Source: Solen grandis (lineage: Eukaryota > Mollusca > Bivalvia > Adapedonta > Solenidae). Taken from it: 64,000 bases of DNA. How positions within the stretch are numbered: position 1 is the stretch's first letter; each line of letters opens with the position of its first letter. The stretch lies in the NCBI GenBank assembly GCA_021229015.1, contig CM037790.1, positions 54,042,901-54,106,900 of the forward strand. Direction: 5' to 3'. The notes below the pieces were generated by a model. That model did not search any database. It was not told the origin of the DNA and saw only the letters and a list, made by a program, of their open reading frames with translations. This document shows positions 9,831-20,820 of the stretch, one piece after another. Position numbers and translations under genes: made by a program.

Positions 9831-10027
9831 TGAAGGAAGAACAACCCTTTTAGATTCATCGTAAGATTATCGTCAAAAGTCACAACCAAATTAACATGCC
9901 AATGTAAAACATAACTCAATACATTTTTTTTGCTTATCCAAATAAGTCACCCTGAATTGTAGTGATACATTATATTTGACATTGAATTTTGAATCCCAAA
10001 AATCCTATTAATTCCAAACAAGAGGGC

Positions 10028-10127
10028 NNNNNNNNNNNNNNNNNNNNNNNNNNNNNNNNNNNNNNNNNNNNNNNNNNNNNNNNNNNNNNNNNNNNNNNNN
10101 NNNNNNNNNNNNNNNNNNNNNNNNNNN
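10028..10127. other. assembly gap (100 N)
   Basis: Run of N. Any frame crossing it is meaningless. It may hide part of the factor B-like gene or the 5' end of the neighbouring repeat. Confidence 0.95.
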
Positions 10128-10373
10128 TTTTTTTTTTTGCTGTAACTTTTGGGAACTTTAAAATGCCTGTTATTACAGAATCGTTGTCAACAGGGCACTG
10201 ATATTTCACATGTGAATTCCTAATAGCGAGACTTTTCCCTCAATGTTACACTTTTGGACTTTTGACCTTGACCTTTGAACTTTGAAATATTTTTGAAATG
10301 TTTAACAAAAACTTTAATGTTGGCCGTAATTTCTTTACTATTTGACATACAACTTTTATTTTTGGTATGCATA

Positions 10374-11458
10374 CTGTAAAATCATATTTTGTGGGGGATT
10401 AATTTTCGTTGATTTCATGAACGCCGCTATCCACGAATTTATGTCCCCATGAAAAGTTTTCATTTATCATGTCAAATAGCTCACCCATAATGACAACCTT
10501 CTCCCATACCCCAAAAGACTCTTGAGTAAAATGAGTTCAATAATATATATAAAGTTTATGTTCTGGAATATAATGTATTAAAAAGCAAATAAACATAACG
10601 CCAAAGCAAACTTCATAATGTTAGTTGTGTTACTAATTGTGTTTAATGTACAACTGCAATTTTGAGTTGGTTTCCATCATTATTTACAGTAGGGCCTACT
10701 CCACCCACTTTTGTTTATACTGCGGTTGCTGTACTAGTTGTGTTTTATGGTACATAGTTTGATAATATATACATGATATATGTACATGTATATATATTAT
10801 TTATCTTTTCCTATCATTTGTGAAGTTCTGCTTCATTATAAATTGTGTCATAATTTTTGTGAGTACACGAGTGTCTTCAAGTTCCTGCGTAGAAAAGCTG
10901 CATGGTTAGGAGAGATCAACTCTGTATTATGACCAATATAACACAGTGATTTGTTGTTGTCATCAAGATGACTGATTGACACCTGCTGTGCCCCCCCCCC
11001 CTGCCACTTGCCCCCAGGCACTACAGGACATCCTGTCTAGCCCCAGTTGATGACGAATGGGTCCGGGATATCATGCTGTGCCACAGCTGTGGTGACCTCG
11101 GTTTTTATCCTAAGCAATACATGGCCAAAATGTTACATTGATTATATGGCCACAAGCTTAGATTTATTTACACTTACTTTGTTCTGATTAACGCTCCATA
11201 AAACGCTCCATAAAAGTAAGTACCAAAAACAGATCTTTACATATACTAAATGCCATGTCATTTACATTTTATGACCAATATAAGGCTGCATTCTTTTCAA
11301 CTTAAATTTTGTTAAGGTCTTCAAATCAACGTCCAGATAACGTTGAAATAAATAAATTTAAAAAAAAAATAAAAATTCTAACGCACAAATCCATGAATTC
11401 TTGTTTTTTTCACCGAATCCACGAAATATCATCCCAACGAAATAAAATGATTTCACAG
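10374..11458. mobile_element. TA-flanked MITE-like element inserted in the GACCTTGACC repeat
   Basis: It starts CTGTAAAATCATATTTTGTG after a TA (10372-10373) and ends ATAAAATGATTTCACAG before a TA (11459-11460). Joining the flanks gives GGTATGCATATTCAT, matching the intact unit at 11758-11772, so the TA duplication and both ends are well defined. The termini (TACTGTAAA-TCATT... on both sides) match the MITE at 13879-14092. TA duplication points to a Tc1/mariner-type mobiliser. At 1,085 bp it is long for a MITE and its centre is unexplained (see 11016-11142). Confidence 0.7.
11016..11142 (+). other. coding-like island inside the MITE
   Basis: After a strong pyrimidine tract (C run at 10990-11001 then ACTTGCCCCCAG) one plus-strand frame reads HYRTSCLAPVDDEWVRD, then IMLCHSCGDLGFYPK, and stops at TGA near 11141. 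GC content is well above the flanks. I recognise no family. It may be a captured exon or chance. Confidence 0.25.
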
Positions 11459-12218
11459 TATTCATATTTGCTAGGAATATTTAGATTTACCACAACATTT
11501 CATCTATTGACCTTGACCTTGACCTTTGACCTTTTTTTTGCTGTAACTTTTGAAAGTTTTAAAATGCCTGTCATTTCAAAACTGCTGTCAACAGGACACT
11601 AATATTTCACATGTAAATTCCTTATAGCGAGACCTTTCCATCAATGTTACACTTTTGGACTTTTGACCTTGACCTTTGACCTATTTTTGAAATGTTTAAC
11701 AAAAAACTTTAATGTTGGCCGTAATTTCTTTGCTATTTGACATACAACTTATGTTTTTGGTATGCATATTCATCTTTGCAAGGGCTATTCAGATATACCT
11801 CAACATTTTGTCTATCGACATTGACCTCTGACCTATTTTTGAAATGTTTAACAAAAAACTTTAATGTTGGCCATAACTTTTTACTATTTGACATATATTT
11901 TATATTTGGTATGCATATTAATCTTGACAAGGGTTATTTAGATATACCTCAATATCTTATCTATTGACCTTGACCTTCAAACTTATTTTGCAATAACTTT
12001 GGACAAGTTTTAAAATAGATATTTCTTTGTAATTTTTCAATATATTTTTAAAAAAACTTGTATACTGGTTTGTCGACATAGTGAACCTATGCAGGTGTGA
12101 TATCGGTCATGATCTTTAGGCAGATAAATAAGAATTTTTTATTTTTTTAAAATGTCTTTAAATTTTACAGTTTTGTGTTGATTATCAAAGTCTCATTGGA
12201 TTAGCAATTGTGATTTTT

Positions 12219-13149
12219 AGCTCACCTGAGCATAGCTCAGGGTGAGCTTTTGGGATACTTGATTGTCCGTCGGCCGTCGTCCGTCGTCCGTCGTCAGTCG
12301 TCCGTCGTCCGTCAACAATTTTGATGTTTACACACTAGAGGCCACAGTTTTGATCCAATCTTCCTCAAACTTGGTCAGAATGTTTGTCTCGATGATATCT
12401 TGAACCCTTTCGAAAATGGGTCAGGTTGGATCAAAAAGTAGGTCAGTAGGTCAAATCTTAGAAAAATCTTGTCGTCCATCAACAATTTTGATGTTTACAC
12501 ACTAGAGGCCACAATTTTAATCCAATCTTCCTCAAACTTGGTCAGAATGTTTGTCTTGATGATATCTTGAACCCTTTGAAAATGGGTCAGGTGGATCAAA
12601 AAGTAGGTCAGTAGGTCAAATCTTAGAAAAAATCTTGTTTACACACTAGAGGCCACAATTTTGATCCAATCTTCCTCAAACTTGGTCAGAATGTTTGTCT
12701 TGATGATATCTTGAACCCTTTAGAAAATGGGTCAGGTTGGATCAAAAAGTAGGTCAGTAGGTCAAATCTTAGAAAAATCTTCCCAACAATTTTGTTTACA
12801 CACTTGAGGCCACACTTTTGATCCAATCTTCCTCAAACTTGGTCAGAATGTTTGTCTTGATGATATCTTGAACCCTTTGGAAAATGGGCAGGGCCGGACC
12901 GAAAAGTAGGTCAATAGGTCAAATCTTAGAAAAATCTTGTTTACACACTAAAGGCCACAGTTTTGATGCAATCTTCCTCAAACTTGGTCAGATTGTTTGT
13001 CATGATGATATCTTTTGTGGATGGGGTCAGAAAATTCCTGAACATTGTTTCACCTCATCATCTTAATTCTGAAGCAATCTGTTTTGTACAGGCAATGAAT
13101 GATACTTTTCTCAGGTGAGCGATCTAGGGCCATCTTGGCCCTCTTGTTT
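12219..13149 (+). mobile_element. AGCTCACC-family Helentron-like (HINE/pearl-type) element, copy 1
   Basis: It begins AGCTCACCTGAGCATAGCTC, followed by (CGTC)n-rich GTCCGTCGTCCGTC. Four to five tandem units of 130-180 bp follow, each holding ACACACTAGAGGCCACA and CTTCCTCAAACTTGGTCAGA. At the 3' end CTCAGGTGAGC (13110-13120) is the inverse of the 5' end, and a 7-bp hairpin AGGGCCA-TCT-TGGCCCT (13126-13142) is followed by CTTGTTT. An inverted copy of the 5' end close to a 3' hairpin is the known layout of Helentron-derived non-autonomous elements. No coding capacity. Confidence 0.72.
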
Positions 13150-13383
13150 AAATTATTTACATATTTTACATCTTTGTGTTGTATACATTCTATTCCATGC
13201 ATAGGTCAAGGTCATCCTTCAAGGTCAGAGGTCAAATTTAAAGGGTATGGTACTTCAATTTTGCATTTAAAGGCTTACAGTTTTAGTTGTGATTTTCAAG
13301 GTCAACTTTTTTAAATGTTTAACAAAAATATGTAACGTTGGCAAACAGACGAGTGTTGGCACCCGCATGCGGTGCTCTTGTTG

Positions 13384-13876
13384 TTTATATATAATTGATC
13401 TTTTGAACAATGAGGCCTCAAGAGGATGTGGCTTGTTTCCTAGTATAATCAATATAGAACATTTCTTTTCTAAAACTTATCAACAATATAATTCGATCTA
13501 ACCTGTATTGCTAAACAAAGTAGGAAATAATGATGGTCCCAGAGGGTGGAGCTGGTATCCATGTATATTATTTAGGGAAATTAAATTTGAATCCAGTTGT
13601 TAGAATTTTATTTTATGAAAGACAAATAATCACCTCTGAGCTCTCTACTGTAATTACTAATACAATATTTATACCTTAAAAATGAGGCCTTAGGTTAAAT
13701 TACTGTAAAAACATTAAAACTTTTTTTCCCTGAAACATTTCTGGCAGAATTTAATTTCTGTTTCAAGTCATAGATAGTCACTGTCATGCATCTTATATAG
13801 TGTTAGCCATTTGTAAATTGATTCAAATAAATGATTAATACTTGTTTGAAATTGATGAGTCAAAAATAACTGTTGT
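13384..13876. other. AT-rich stretch, nothing recognised
   Basis: No exon, RNA gene or structured repeat seen. The missing 5' exons of IMMP1L would be expected upstream of 14203, but none could be identified here. Confidence 0.4.
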
Positions 13877-13878
13877 TA

Positions 13879-14092
13879 CCGTAAATTCATTTATTTTCAT
13901 TGACATTAAATTTTGTGGAATCTGTATTAGAATCACTTCAGTTGGTACATATATTAGTGGATTCATGTTTTGTGTTATAGGAAATGTGAGGACTATTAAA
14001 CAAACAGTTTTCATGGGGATTTATATTCATGGATAAAAATGCCCACAAAATAGACAAAAATTAATCCCCCATGAAAATTAATAATTCTACAG
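13879..14092. mobile_element. TA-flanked MITE of the TACTGTAAATTCATT family
   Basis: The left end TACCGTAAATTCATTTATTT and the right end AAATTAATAATTCTACAGTA are inverted copies flanked by TA. An internal symmetric pair is TTTCATGGGGATT / AATCCCCCATGAAA. It lies 110 bp upstream of an IMMP1L exon, inside the intron. Related decayed copies occur at 37676-37830 and 44705-44840. Confidence 0.6.
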
Positions 14093-14202
14093 TATACAAT
14101 ATTTTGAATCATAGATTTTAATAAAACATTTGAAATTTCTTTAGGTATATGAAATGTTCAACATTGAATTATTACATATAGTAACAAGGCATTTAATTTC
14201 AG

Positions 14203-14291
14203 TGTAGTGGACCTTCTATGGAGCCCACCATACATACTGGAGATGTGTTTCTGACTGAGAGCGTCAGCACTTGGCGTCATACCCTGCAGAA
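14203..14291 (+). CDS. IMMP1L exon with catalytic Ser
   Basis: Mitochondrial inner-membrane protease subunit 1 (S26 signal peptidase family) cleaves sorting peptides of inner-membrane and intermembrane-space proteins, together with IMMP2L. This 89-bp exon (acceptor TTTAATTTCAG, donor AA|GTAAGA) reads CSGPSMEPTIHTGDVFLTES and VSTWRHTLQK. The S-x-M-x-P-T box contains the nucleophilic Ser. It leaves in phase 2 and joins the next exon to give K-GDIVAV. The exons before it (membrane anchor and start) were not found; they may lie in or beyond the repeats and the gap to the left. Confidence 0.85.
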
Positions 14292-15899
14292 GTAAGATCT
14301 ACTCACTGTGCTGGTTTTTCTGTTACTGTCTATCCATTGCCTGTGTTGTATAGTGGCTAGTGCAGGTCTAGAAACTGATTCACTTCTTCCACCCATATCT
14401 TGACAGTTCATCCATCCCATCCATGACATTATGGGGTACCTACTTTATGTAAATTTGATTCACCTAGTTTTCATTCACATTGATTAAAAAAGACATGCAA
14501 TGATTGTACACTTTCTGAAGTTATGCACTTCTATTATGCACAGATTATATATTATGTATATACATTGAACTGTCACTGCATTAGACTGGAGATAAGTCTT
14601 CTTTAGCTTTGGCTTTTTGTTTTGCTAGCTTAAGGAAATGTGGCATATTGTTGCTCAGAAACAAACATTTCTTGTAAATACCAGTATTTCCTGTATCTCT
14701 TAACTCAAACATATGTAAACAGATCTATATGAAACTTCAATAAAAAGGTTTATTGAGACAGTATTTTGAATTAATTAATTAGACTGTCATTGAATTCCAT
14801 TCAGCATAACTGGAATTATTGCCCTTTTTGGAAAATATTGCCTCTTGTATATAGAAAAGTGCCTAAGATTTTGCAACATTTCAGTCTGTCTTGTGAATTT
14901 ACTGGCACTCCAGATTAGGTTGCTTCTTCATTGTACACATATTTAAAATAAATACACCTTGTTATTGTAATCAGAATATTTCTGACAAGACTTAATTTCC
15001 TGAAAGATCTCAAAAAATATCCGAAGGATTTTTCTCTGACAGGTTTTAGACCTGTTCATACTTACCATGTGTAAATATGAGAACACTGGTCAGAACTTTT
15101 ATCTGAAAATCAGAGTTTTTCAACTGGCTTTAGCCGCAGCAGGTGACACAAGTTTCTTATGAAACTATTCATCATTATAGGTTTATTCCCCTTCAGATAG
15201 TGTCGTGCCCCCTGGAGTTTCATTTCCAATATCAGTAAGTCAAGATAAAAGATGTGGCATCTGATTCTGTGAAAGTATATCAGTGGTTTGTGGCAATTTG
15301 TGGCACATCATAAGTTATATAATTCACAGATATGTTCATTTTAATGTATAAATGTGCACCCAAGATATCATTTTGGTTAAGAACTGTTGTAGTGCCTCTT
15401 TATTTATATGTAGCTATCTGTTTTGCACCAAACCTTTAAGTTGTCCTAAGATGACGAAAATGTACAGATATGGTACACTTCATGTTGAATTTATTGAAGT
15501 CATAGAAGAGTTGTTGTCCCTTACTTTGTGAAAATATCCAGTGGGGGGGGGGGCATCCATGTTCATTGGGCATGTTAATAGTTTGGTCAAGTTGCATATG
15601 TTCAACTGAGCACAGTTTAAAAATGAATGATTCATGCAATCAGTGCAAAGACCAAGTATAGACAGAGATGTTTTTCTTTTCAGCTAAGGTAATTGCTTTA
15701 TTTAAATGGGAGCAATTTTGCTAACAACACATAATTTCTTTTTCATTAAAGATGATTTTATGCATTTTTTACTAAATTATTATGAAATCAGCTTAATTAA
15801 AATATAATTCTTTTAAAAAGAAGAATCAATAACCATAAAAGATCTCTGGAAAAAAAAAGGTCTGGATCTTATCTGCTAACCAACTCTTGTTTATTTAAG
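14292..15899 (+). other. IMMP1L intron
   Basis: AT-rich intron of about 1.6 kb bounded by GTAAGA and TTTATTTAAG. It holds a G run (15542-15551). No other feature is seen. Confidence 0.6.
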
Positions 15900-16014
15900 G
15901 GGAGACATAGTGGCTGTCAGAAGCCATGTGGACCCACACAACTACATCTGTAAGAGAATTGTGGGAATGGCTGGGGACCAGGTCTTCAACGCTTCACTCA
16001 ACAGATACACTGTG
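15900..16014 (+). CDS. IMMP1L exon with catalytic Lys
   Basis: The acceptor TTGTTTATTTAAG ends at 15899; the exon reads GDIVAVRSHVDPHNYICKRI, then VGMAGDQVFNASLNRYTV, and ends GTG|GTAATC at 16014. 'KRI.G..GD' is the conserved box with the general-base Lys of signal peptidases, so both dyad residues are present in the two exons. The usual third box (GHVWLEGDN...) should follow in a downstream exon, but I found none up to the next gene. The gene may be longer than expected, or this may be a partial copy. Confidence 0.82.
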
Positions 16015-16237
16015 GTAATCTTCGTACTGTTCTTTTTTTTTTAACATCATTATTTGTGATGAAAACACCTTAACCACAGGAGCTTGACACCAAGACCTTT
16101 CCAAACACACATTTCACAAGAGATACTAGTACAAAAGTGCTGCCTGAGGCAGCACATTGAAATAAGCACGGCGACAAAGAAAAAATTGTCTGATAATAAA
16201 ATTTATGTGGGTTAACAGGAAAACAAATTAATTTTTT

Positions 16238-18506
16238 AGCTCACCTGAGCACGTGTGCTCAGGATGAGCTTTTAGGATCGATGAATGTCCGTCGTCCGTC
16301 CGTCCGTCCGTCGTCTACAATTTGTTGGTTTGCACTCTAGCATCTTCATTTTATGAGCAATTATCTTCAAACTTTAAAACAATGTTTATAACCATAAAAT
16401 CTCGGCCAAGTTCGATTATGGCTGATTCGTACCTTTTTCAGGAGTTATGCCCCTTTTAATATTCAAAAAATGCCATATTTCAAGTTGTTTACACTCTAGC
16501 ATCTTCATCTTTTGAGCAATCCTCTTCAAACTTTATGACATTGTTAATGACCATAATGTCTCGATTGAGTTCAATTGTGGCTGAGATTTATCAATTAGGT
16601 CAGGAGTTAGCCCCTTTTAATATAAAAATGCCAATTTCATTTTTACACTCTAGCATCTTATCTTTTAGCAATCATCTTCAAACTTTATTACAATGTTTAT
16701 GACCATAATGTCTCGATTGAGTTTGATTATGACTGAGATCAGTTGATTAGGTCAGGAGTTAAGCCCCTTTTAATATAAAAAAATGCCAGATTTCACGGTT
16801 TTTACACTCTAGCATCTTGATCTTTTGAGCAATCATCTTCAAACTTTATTACAATGTTTATGACCATAAGGTCTCGATTGAGTTCGATTAATGCTGAGAT
16901 CCGTCGATTAGTTCAGAAGTTATGCCCCTTTTAATATTAAAAAAAATGCCATATTTCACTTTGTTTACACTCTAGCATCTTCATCTTTTGAGCATTCATC
17001 TTCAAACTTTATTACAATGCTTATGACCATAAAATCTCAGCCAAGTTCGATTATGGCTGAGATCCGTCAATTAGGTCAGGAGTTATGCCCCTTTTAATAT
17101 AAAAAATGCAAGATTTCACTTTGACAATGTTTATGCCCATAATCTCACAATCGGGTTTAATTATAACTGATATTGACTTGTAAATTTAGGAGTTATGCCC
17201 ATTTCACCATAAAAAAAAGCCAGATTTCACTTTTACACTCAAGTATCTTTATTTCTTAAGCAATCATCTTTCTCAGGTGAGCCATACATGCCATATTTTC
17301 AGTATGTCTCCCAGGGAGGTTTTGTAATTTTCACAGGGAGATTTGGGGTCCAGCCAGGGAGATTTTACGACATATATCAAAGAGACGTTCTTAATAAAAA
17401 AAATTTAAAAAAAAAAAAAAAATACCATTAAAAAGTATATCTAAAAAAATCTCAAAATTTATTAATAGATCCAATTCAAATAGAAACTTAACTTTCCACC
17501 AGCACTTTTTCACATTAAATGCAACACTACCTTGTAACAGATCGGAGATCATGCCATTTACATCAAACACATTTAAATTGATAAAGTATCTTTGATTTAT
17601 TGAATGATTTCTGATCATAGGGTTTTAATTAATGGGGATGAATAAAGATAAAGAGTTAGATCATATTTAATAATATTTTCACCTTCTGTCTGTGTTTTCT
17701 TTTTTTTTCTAAATTAAATTGCTTTTAGCTAAAATATTTAGCTTTAAATATTTATCGAGTACGGTATGGTGATATGAAGTGGTTACCCAACTATTCCGAT
17801 CAGCACATCTCATTATAGTAAATTATTCAGCAGACGATATCCGTTGTTAATCAAATCAAAGTCGGTGTGAAAATTGCTATTCATTTGCAATTTACCGCTA
17901 GCTGAGGTGTACTTTCTATGATGTGTCTATATGACGAGTTTTGTTAAGATTTAAATGATTGGTAAACAGCTGATCTAATTATCATTTATTGTTTACACTT
18001 CCGGTAAGTAAGGATTAGCTATTCTCCAGGACCTTTTTATCCATGGTAAGATATATACTAAAGCAATCATTTACGTCTTTATTACGATGTACCAAGTGCA
18101 TTCTAACCTTACTCATTCTAGCTTTAGTATTGCCTTGAAAGCTGCTAATTACCCGACGATAATTGTTTCAACTGATAGACTGGCGAATCTGCTACCTGTC
18201 TGAATGATGCAATTTGATTGGATAAGGACGATCACACTTTGCCTGTGGCTGTGTACAGCACACTGGTCAGGATTGATACTAACACATGTTCTTACGTAAT
18301 CTTCCTGATGCTGTATCATAGCTCGGTAATACAATGGATTATACTGAGTTCAAAGGGAAACCGGTTTGATTTAAGTCAGACCGGGAGATTTTCACCTCCC
18401 GGCGGGAGATCGGGAGACAAGTCGAAATCCCGGGAGATTTAATCTCCCGCCGGGAGATATGGCATGTATGGGTGAGCGACCAAGGGCCATCTTGGCCCTC
18501 TTGTTT
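16238..18506 (+). mobile_element. AGCTCACC-family Helentron-like element, copy 2, with nested insertion
   Basis: It starts AGCTCACCTGAGCACGTGTG, then GTCCGTCGTCCGTCCGTC. Six or so units of about 150 bp follow, with CACTCTAGCATCTTCATCTT, TTCAAACTTTATTACAATG and GAGTTATGCCCCTTTTAATA. These internal units differ from those of copies 1 and 3 although both ends are shared, so the core has been replaced or has diverged strongly. The 3' end (GGTGAGCGACCAAGGGCCAT, hairpin, CTTGTTT) is separated from the body by an insertion at 17283-18470. Confidence 0.7.
17283..18470. mobile_element. nested TIR element with 7-bp target duplication
   Basis: The ends are CATACATGCCATATTTTC on the left and GGGAGATATGGCATGTATG on the right. 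GGTGAGC occurs directly outside on both sides (17276-17282 and 18471-18477). Excision restores CTCAGGTGAGCGACC of the host element, so the boundaries are clear. Sub-terminal regions are full of GGGAGA/TCTCCC motifs (for example CCCGGGAGATTTAATCTCCC), giving extra inverted repeats. The 1,188-bp interior has no recognisable transposase. Confidence 0.75.
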
Positions 18507-19257
18507 TATATAACTTTTATTGAGATGTGAACTTGTTTACATAAGTATATATATTTATTTGCATAAATAAAAAACAAGTTCAAGGACTTGAAGTGAATCT
18601 TAAAATGAAGAAAGACACACAATATATTTAAATATGAAAACAAAGGCCTAATATACATATTTAGAGGACACAAAAAATTTCAATACAAGAAGGTGAGAAA
18701 AATGTGCAGCCAGACCAGGATTGTAACCCGAGACAACTTACAAAAGTCTCCCACCGATAACAGTTACATATTCCCTGCAAATGTGGAATATGTTGCAGAA
18801 TAACAGAGATCAAATTGATAGTGATCCTGATTGACAAAAAGGCAGTATATACATTGGAGATACTATAATGATCACTTGTTTGGTGCAAAATAACTAAGAG
18901 AGAAAAATGTGCAAATGACCAAGACTTCAGCCTGGGACCCCTAAAGGGTGACTGTTTTACTGGTTAAGTTACTGGACTACTTTAAAGTCTCTGACTGATA
19001 AGTGTTACTTATTGGCACTACATAAGTTAGTTTTAAAAAAATGGTTGGTGATTGGACGGTTTTATAAAGGTTTACAGTGGTAAAAGATTAAACATTGTAA
19101 AAGAAAATCTTATTTTTGTGTAATATTTTCAAAGAAGTAATTTTAATATACAGCATGAAAAAATAGGAATGCATAGAAAATTTGTTTTCAAGAAGCTTCA
19201 GATATACAATGTATAATATACTATTTTAGTATCACATTTATAAAATACATTTGTTTT
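18507..19257. other. AT-rich stretch, nothing recognised
   Basis: No exon was found. A minus-strand frame at 18661-18888 resembles no family. The third IMMP1L exon was searched for here and not seen. Confidence 0.4.
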
Positions 19258-20522
19258 TATGCTCACCGAAGGTGACGCATATAGTCGCCGCTCCGTCCGT
19301 CCGTCCTTCCGTCCGTCCGTTCGTCCGTCTCACTTTCCTTGTCCGGACTATTTCTAAGGAACTAACTACCTTGAATTCAACGAAACTTTATGGGAAGCTT
19401 TATTACCAAGAGGAGATGCGCATATCCTAAGCATGACCCGTTTCCTAAATTTTTCAAAGAGTTATGGCCAATTTACTTTTCGGCCTAAAGTACATATTGC
19501 ATGATTCTTGTCCGGGCTATTTCTCAGGAACTAATGGCTTGAATTCAACAAAACTTTATGGGAAGCTTTATTACCAAGAGGAGATGCGCATATCGTCAGC
19601 TGACCGTTCCTAAATTTTTCAAGAGTTAGGCCCCTTGATTTTTGCCTATAGTCATTTGCATGATTCTTGTCCGGGCTATTTCTAAGGAACTAATGGCTTG
19701 AATTCAACAAAACTTTATGGGAAGCTTTATCACCAAGAGTAGATACGCATATCGTCAGCGTGACCTGGTTCCTCAATTTTTCACAGAGTTATGGCCCCTT
19801 GACTTTTTGGCCTATAGTTCATGTTGCATGATTCTTGTCCGGGCTATTTCTCAGGAACTAATGGCTTGAATTCAATGAAACTTTATGGGAAGCTTTATTA
19901 CCAAGAGTAGATACGCATATCCTTGACGTGACCTGGTTCCTCAATTTTTAAGAGAGTTATGGCCCCTACTACCATGTTGTTGACTGATATTCATGTCATT
20001 TGCCAAATTTAACAGGAGATATCATTTAAACAAAACCCCACAAAATTCAATATGCTATTAATGTCAATCATAATCATGTCAGCTAATTGTTGTTTAGGCC
20101 ATTATACACTATTTCAAATATCCAGTCATATGTCAAGAGTGTTGGTTAACCTCTTTGATATGAGCACACATTGAAATGTATGACTTAATTTTCAGTAGTA
20201 TAAAAACTTAAAAAAAATCAATGAAAGATCTGATGAGTAACACGTATTATCATATTAAGTAGTAAACTGTTACTAAGTCTCCAAATTAGAGTTGGTAAAA
20301 CATCTCATCTGATGAGGAGAATAGATATGATTTAGGAATGGGGATTTCAACAGCTTTGAGCTGAAAGGTCCTAAGTAAAGTTTTGGGGGTGGGGCCTGAC
20401 CCCTGTGTGATCTTGGGGGACACCAAAGTATTTACCATTTTATCTTCTGTCTCATCAAAAGGAACAAGAATATATAATATGGTTTACTGTTTAGAGAGTT
20501 AAGAGCTTTTTTTTACCTTTTT
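19258..20522 (+). mobile_element. TATGCTCACC-family Helentron-like element, copy 1 (3' end missing)
   Basis: It starts TATGCTCACCGAAGGTGACG, then GCATATAGTCGCC and (CCGT)n. Four tandem units of about 180 bp follow, with TTGTCCGGGCTATTTCTCAG, GGCTTGAATTCAACGAAAC and GATTCCTAAATTTTTCACAG-type motifs. Positions 19965-20352 then repeat almost exactly at 21510-21911. The family's 3' hairpin end is not found before the next copy begins at 20523. Confidence 0.65.
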
Positions 20523-20820
20523 TTATGCTCACTGAAGGTGACGCATATAGTCGCCGCTTTGTCCGTCCGTTCGTTCGTTCGTCCGTCATACTTTCCTTGT
20601 CCGGACTATTTCTCAGGAACTAACGGCTTGATTTCAACAAAACTTTTTATGTGAAGCTTTATTACCAAGAGGAGATGCGCATTACCTGGATTCTATGCGT
20701 GATAAGCATGTGCTGATCCCATTCCGGTCCTTAACATATCCTCCCACCCATTGACCAAGGCCTTATTTGTAACAATGACGTTCTTCGGGGAGCATCTGTC
20801 AGTTCTACTGACTTTCTTGT
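20523..20820 (+). mobile_element. TATGCTCACC-family element, short copy 2
   Basis: Only one core unit remains between the 5' end (TATGCTCACTGAAGGTGACG) and the 3' end. The 3' end reads CTTCGGGGAGCATC (inverse of the 5' end), then a hairpin GTCAGT-TCT-ACTGAC, then TTTCTTGT. It abuts copy 3 with no spacer at 20820/20821. Confidence 0.68.

Larger units (their letters stand above)
10128..13383 (+). repeat. GACCTTGACC-rich repeat with two nested insertions
   Basis: Tandem units of about 120-150 bp, each with TTGACCTTGACCTTTGACC, a following GAAATGTTTAACAAAAA and CTTTAATGTTGGCC, occur at 10258, 11515, 11665, 11817 and 11965, and in part at 13203-13340. The family ends with CACCCGCATGCGGTGCTCTTGTT, a 5-bp hairpin plus TCTTGTT. 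A TA-flanked MITE (10374-11458) and an AGCTCACC-type element (12219-13149) interrupt it. A 74-bp match to the 5' part is repeated at 11530-11640. No coding capacity is seen. Confidence 0.7.

Noticed and set aside
9970..10209. Frames crossing the first gap
   Set aside because: They are open only because N translates to X.
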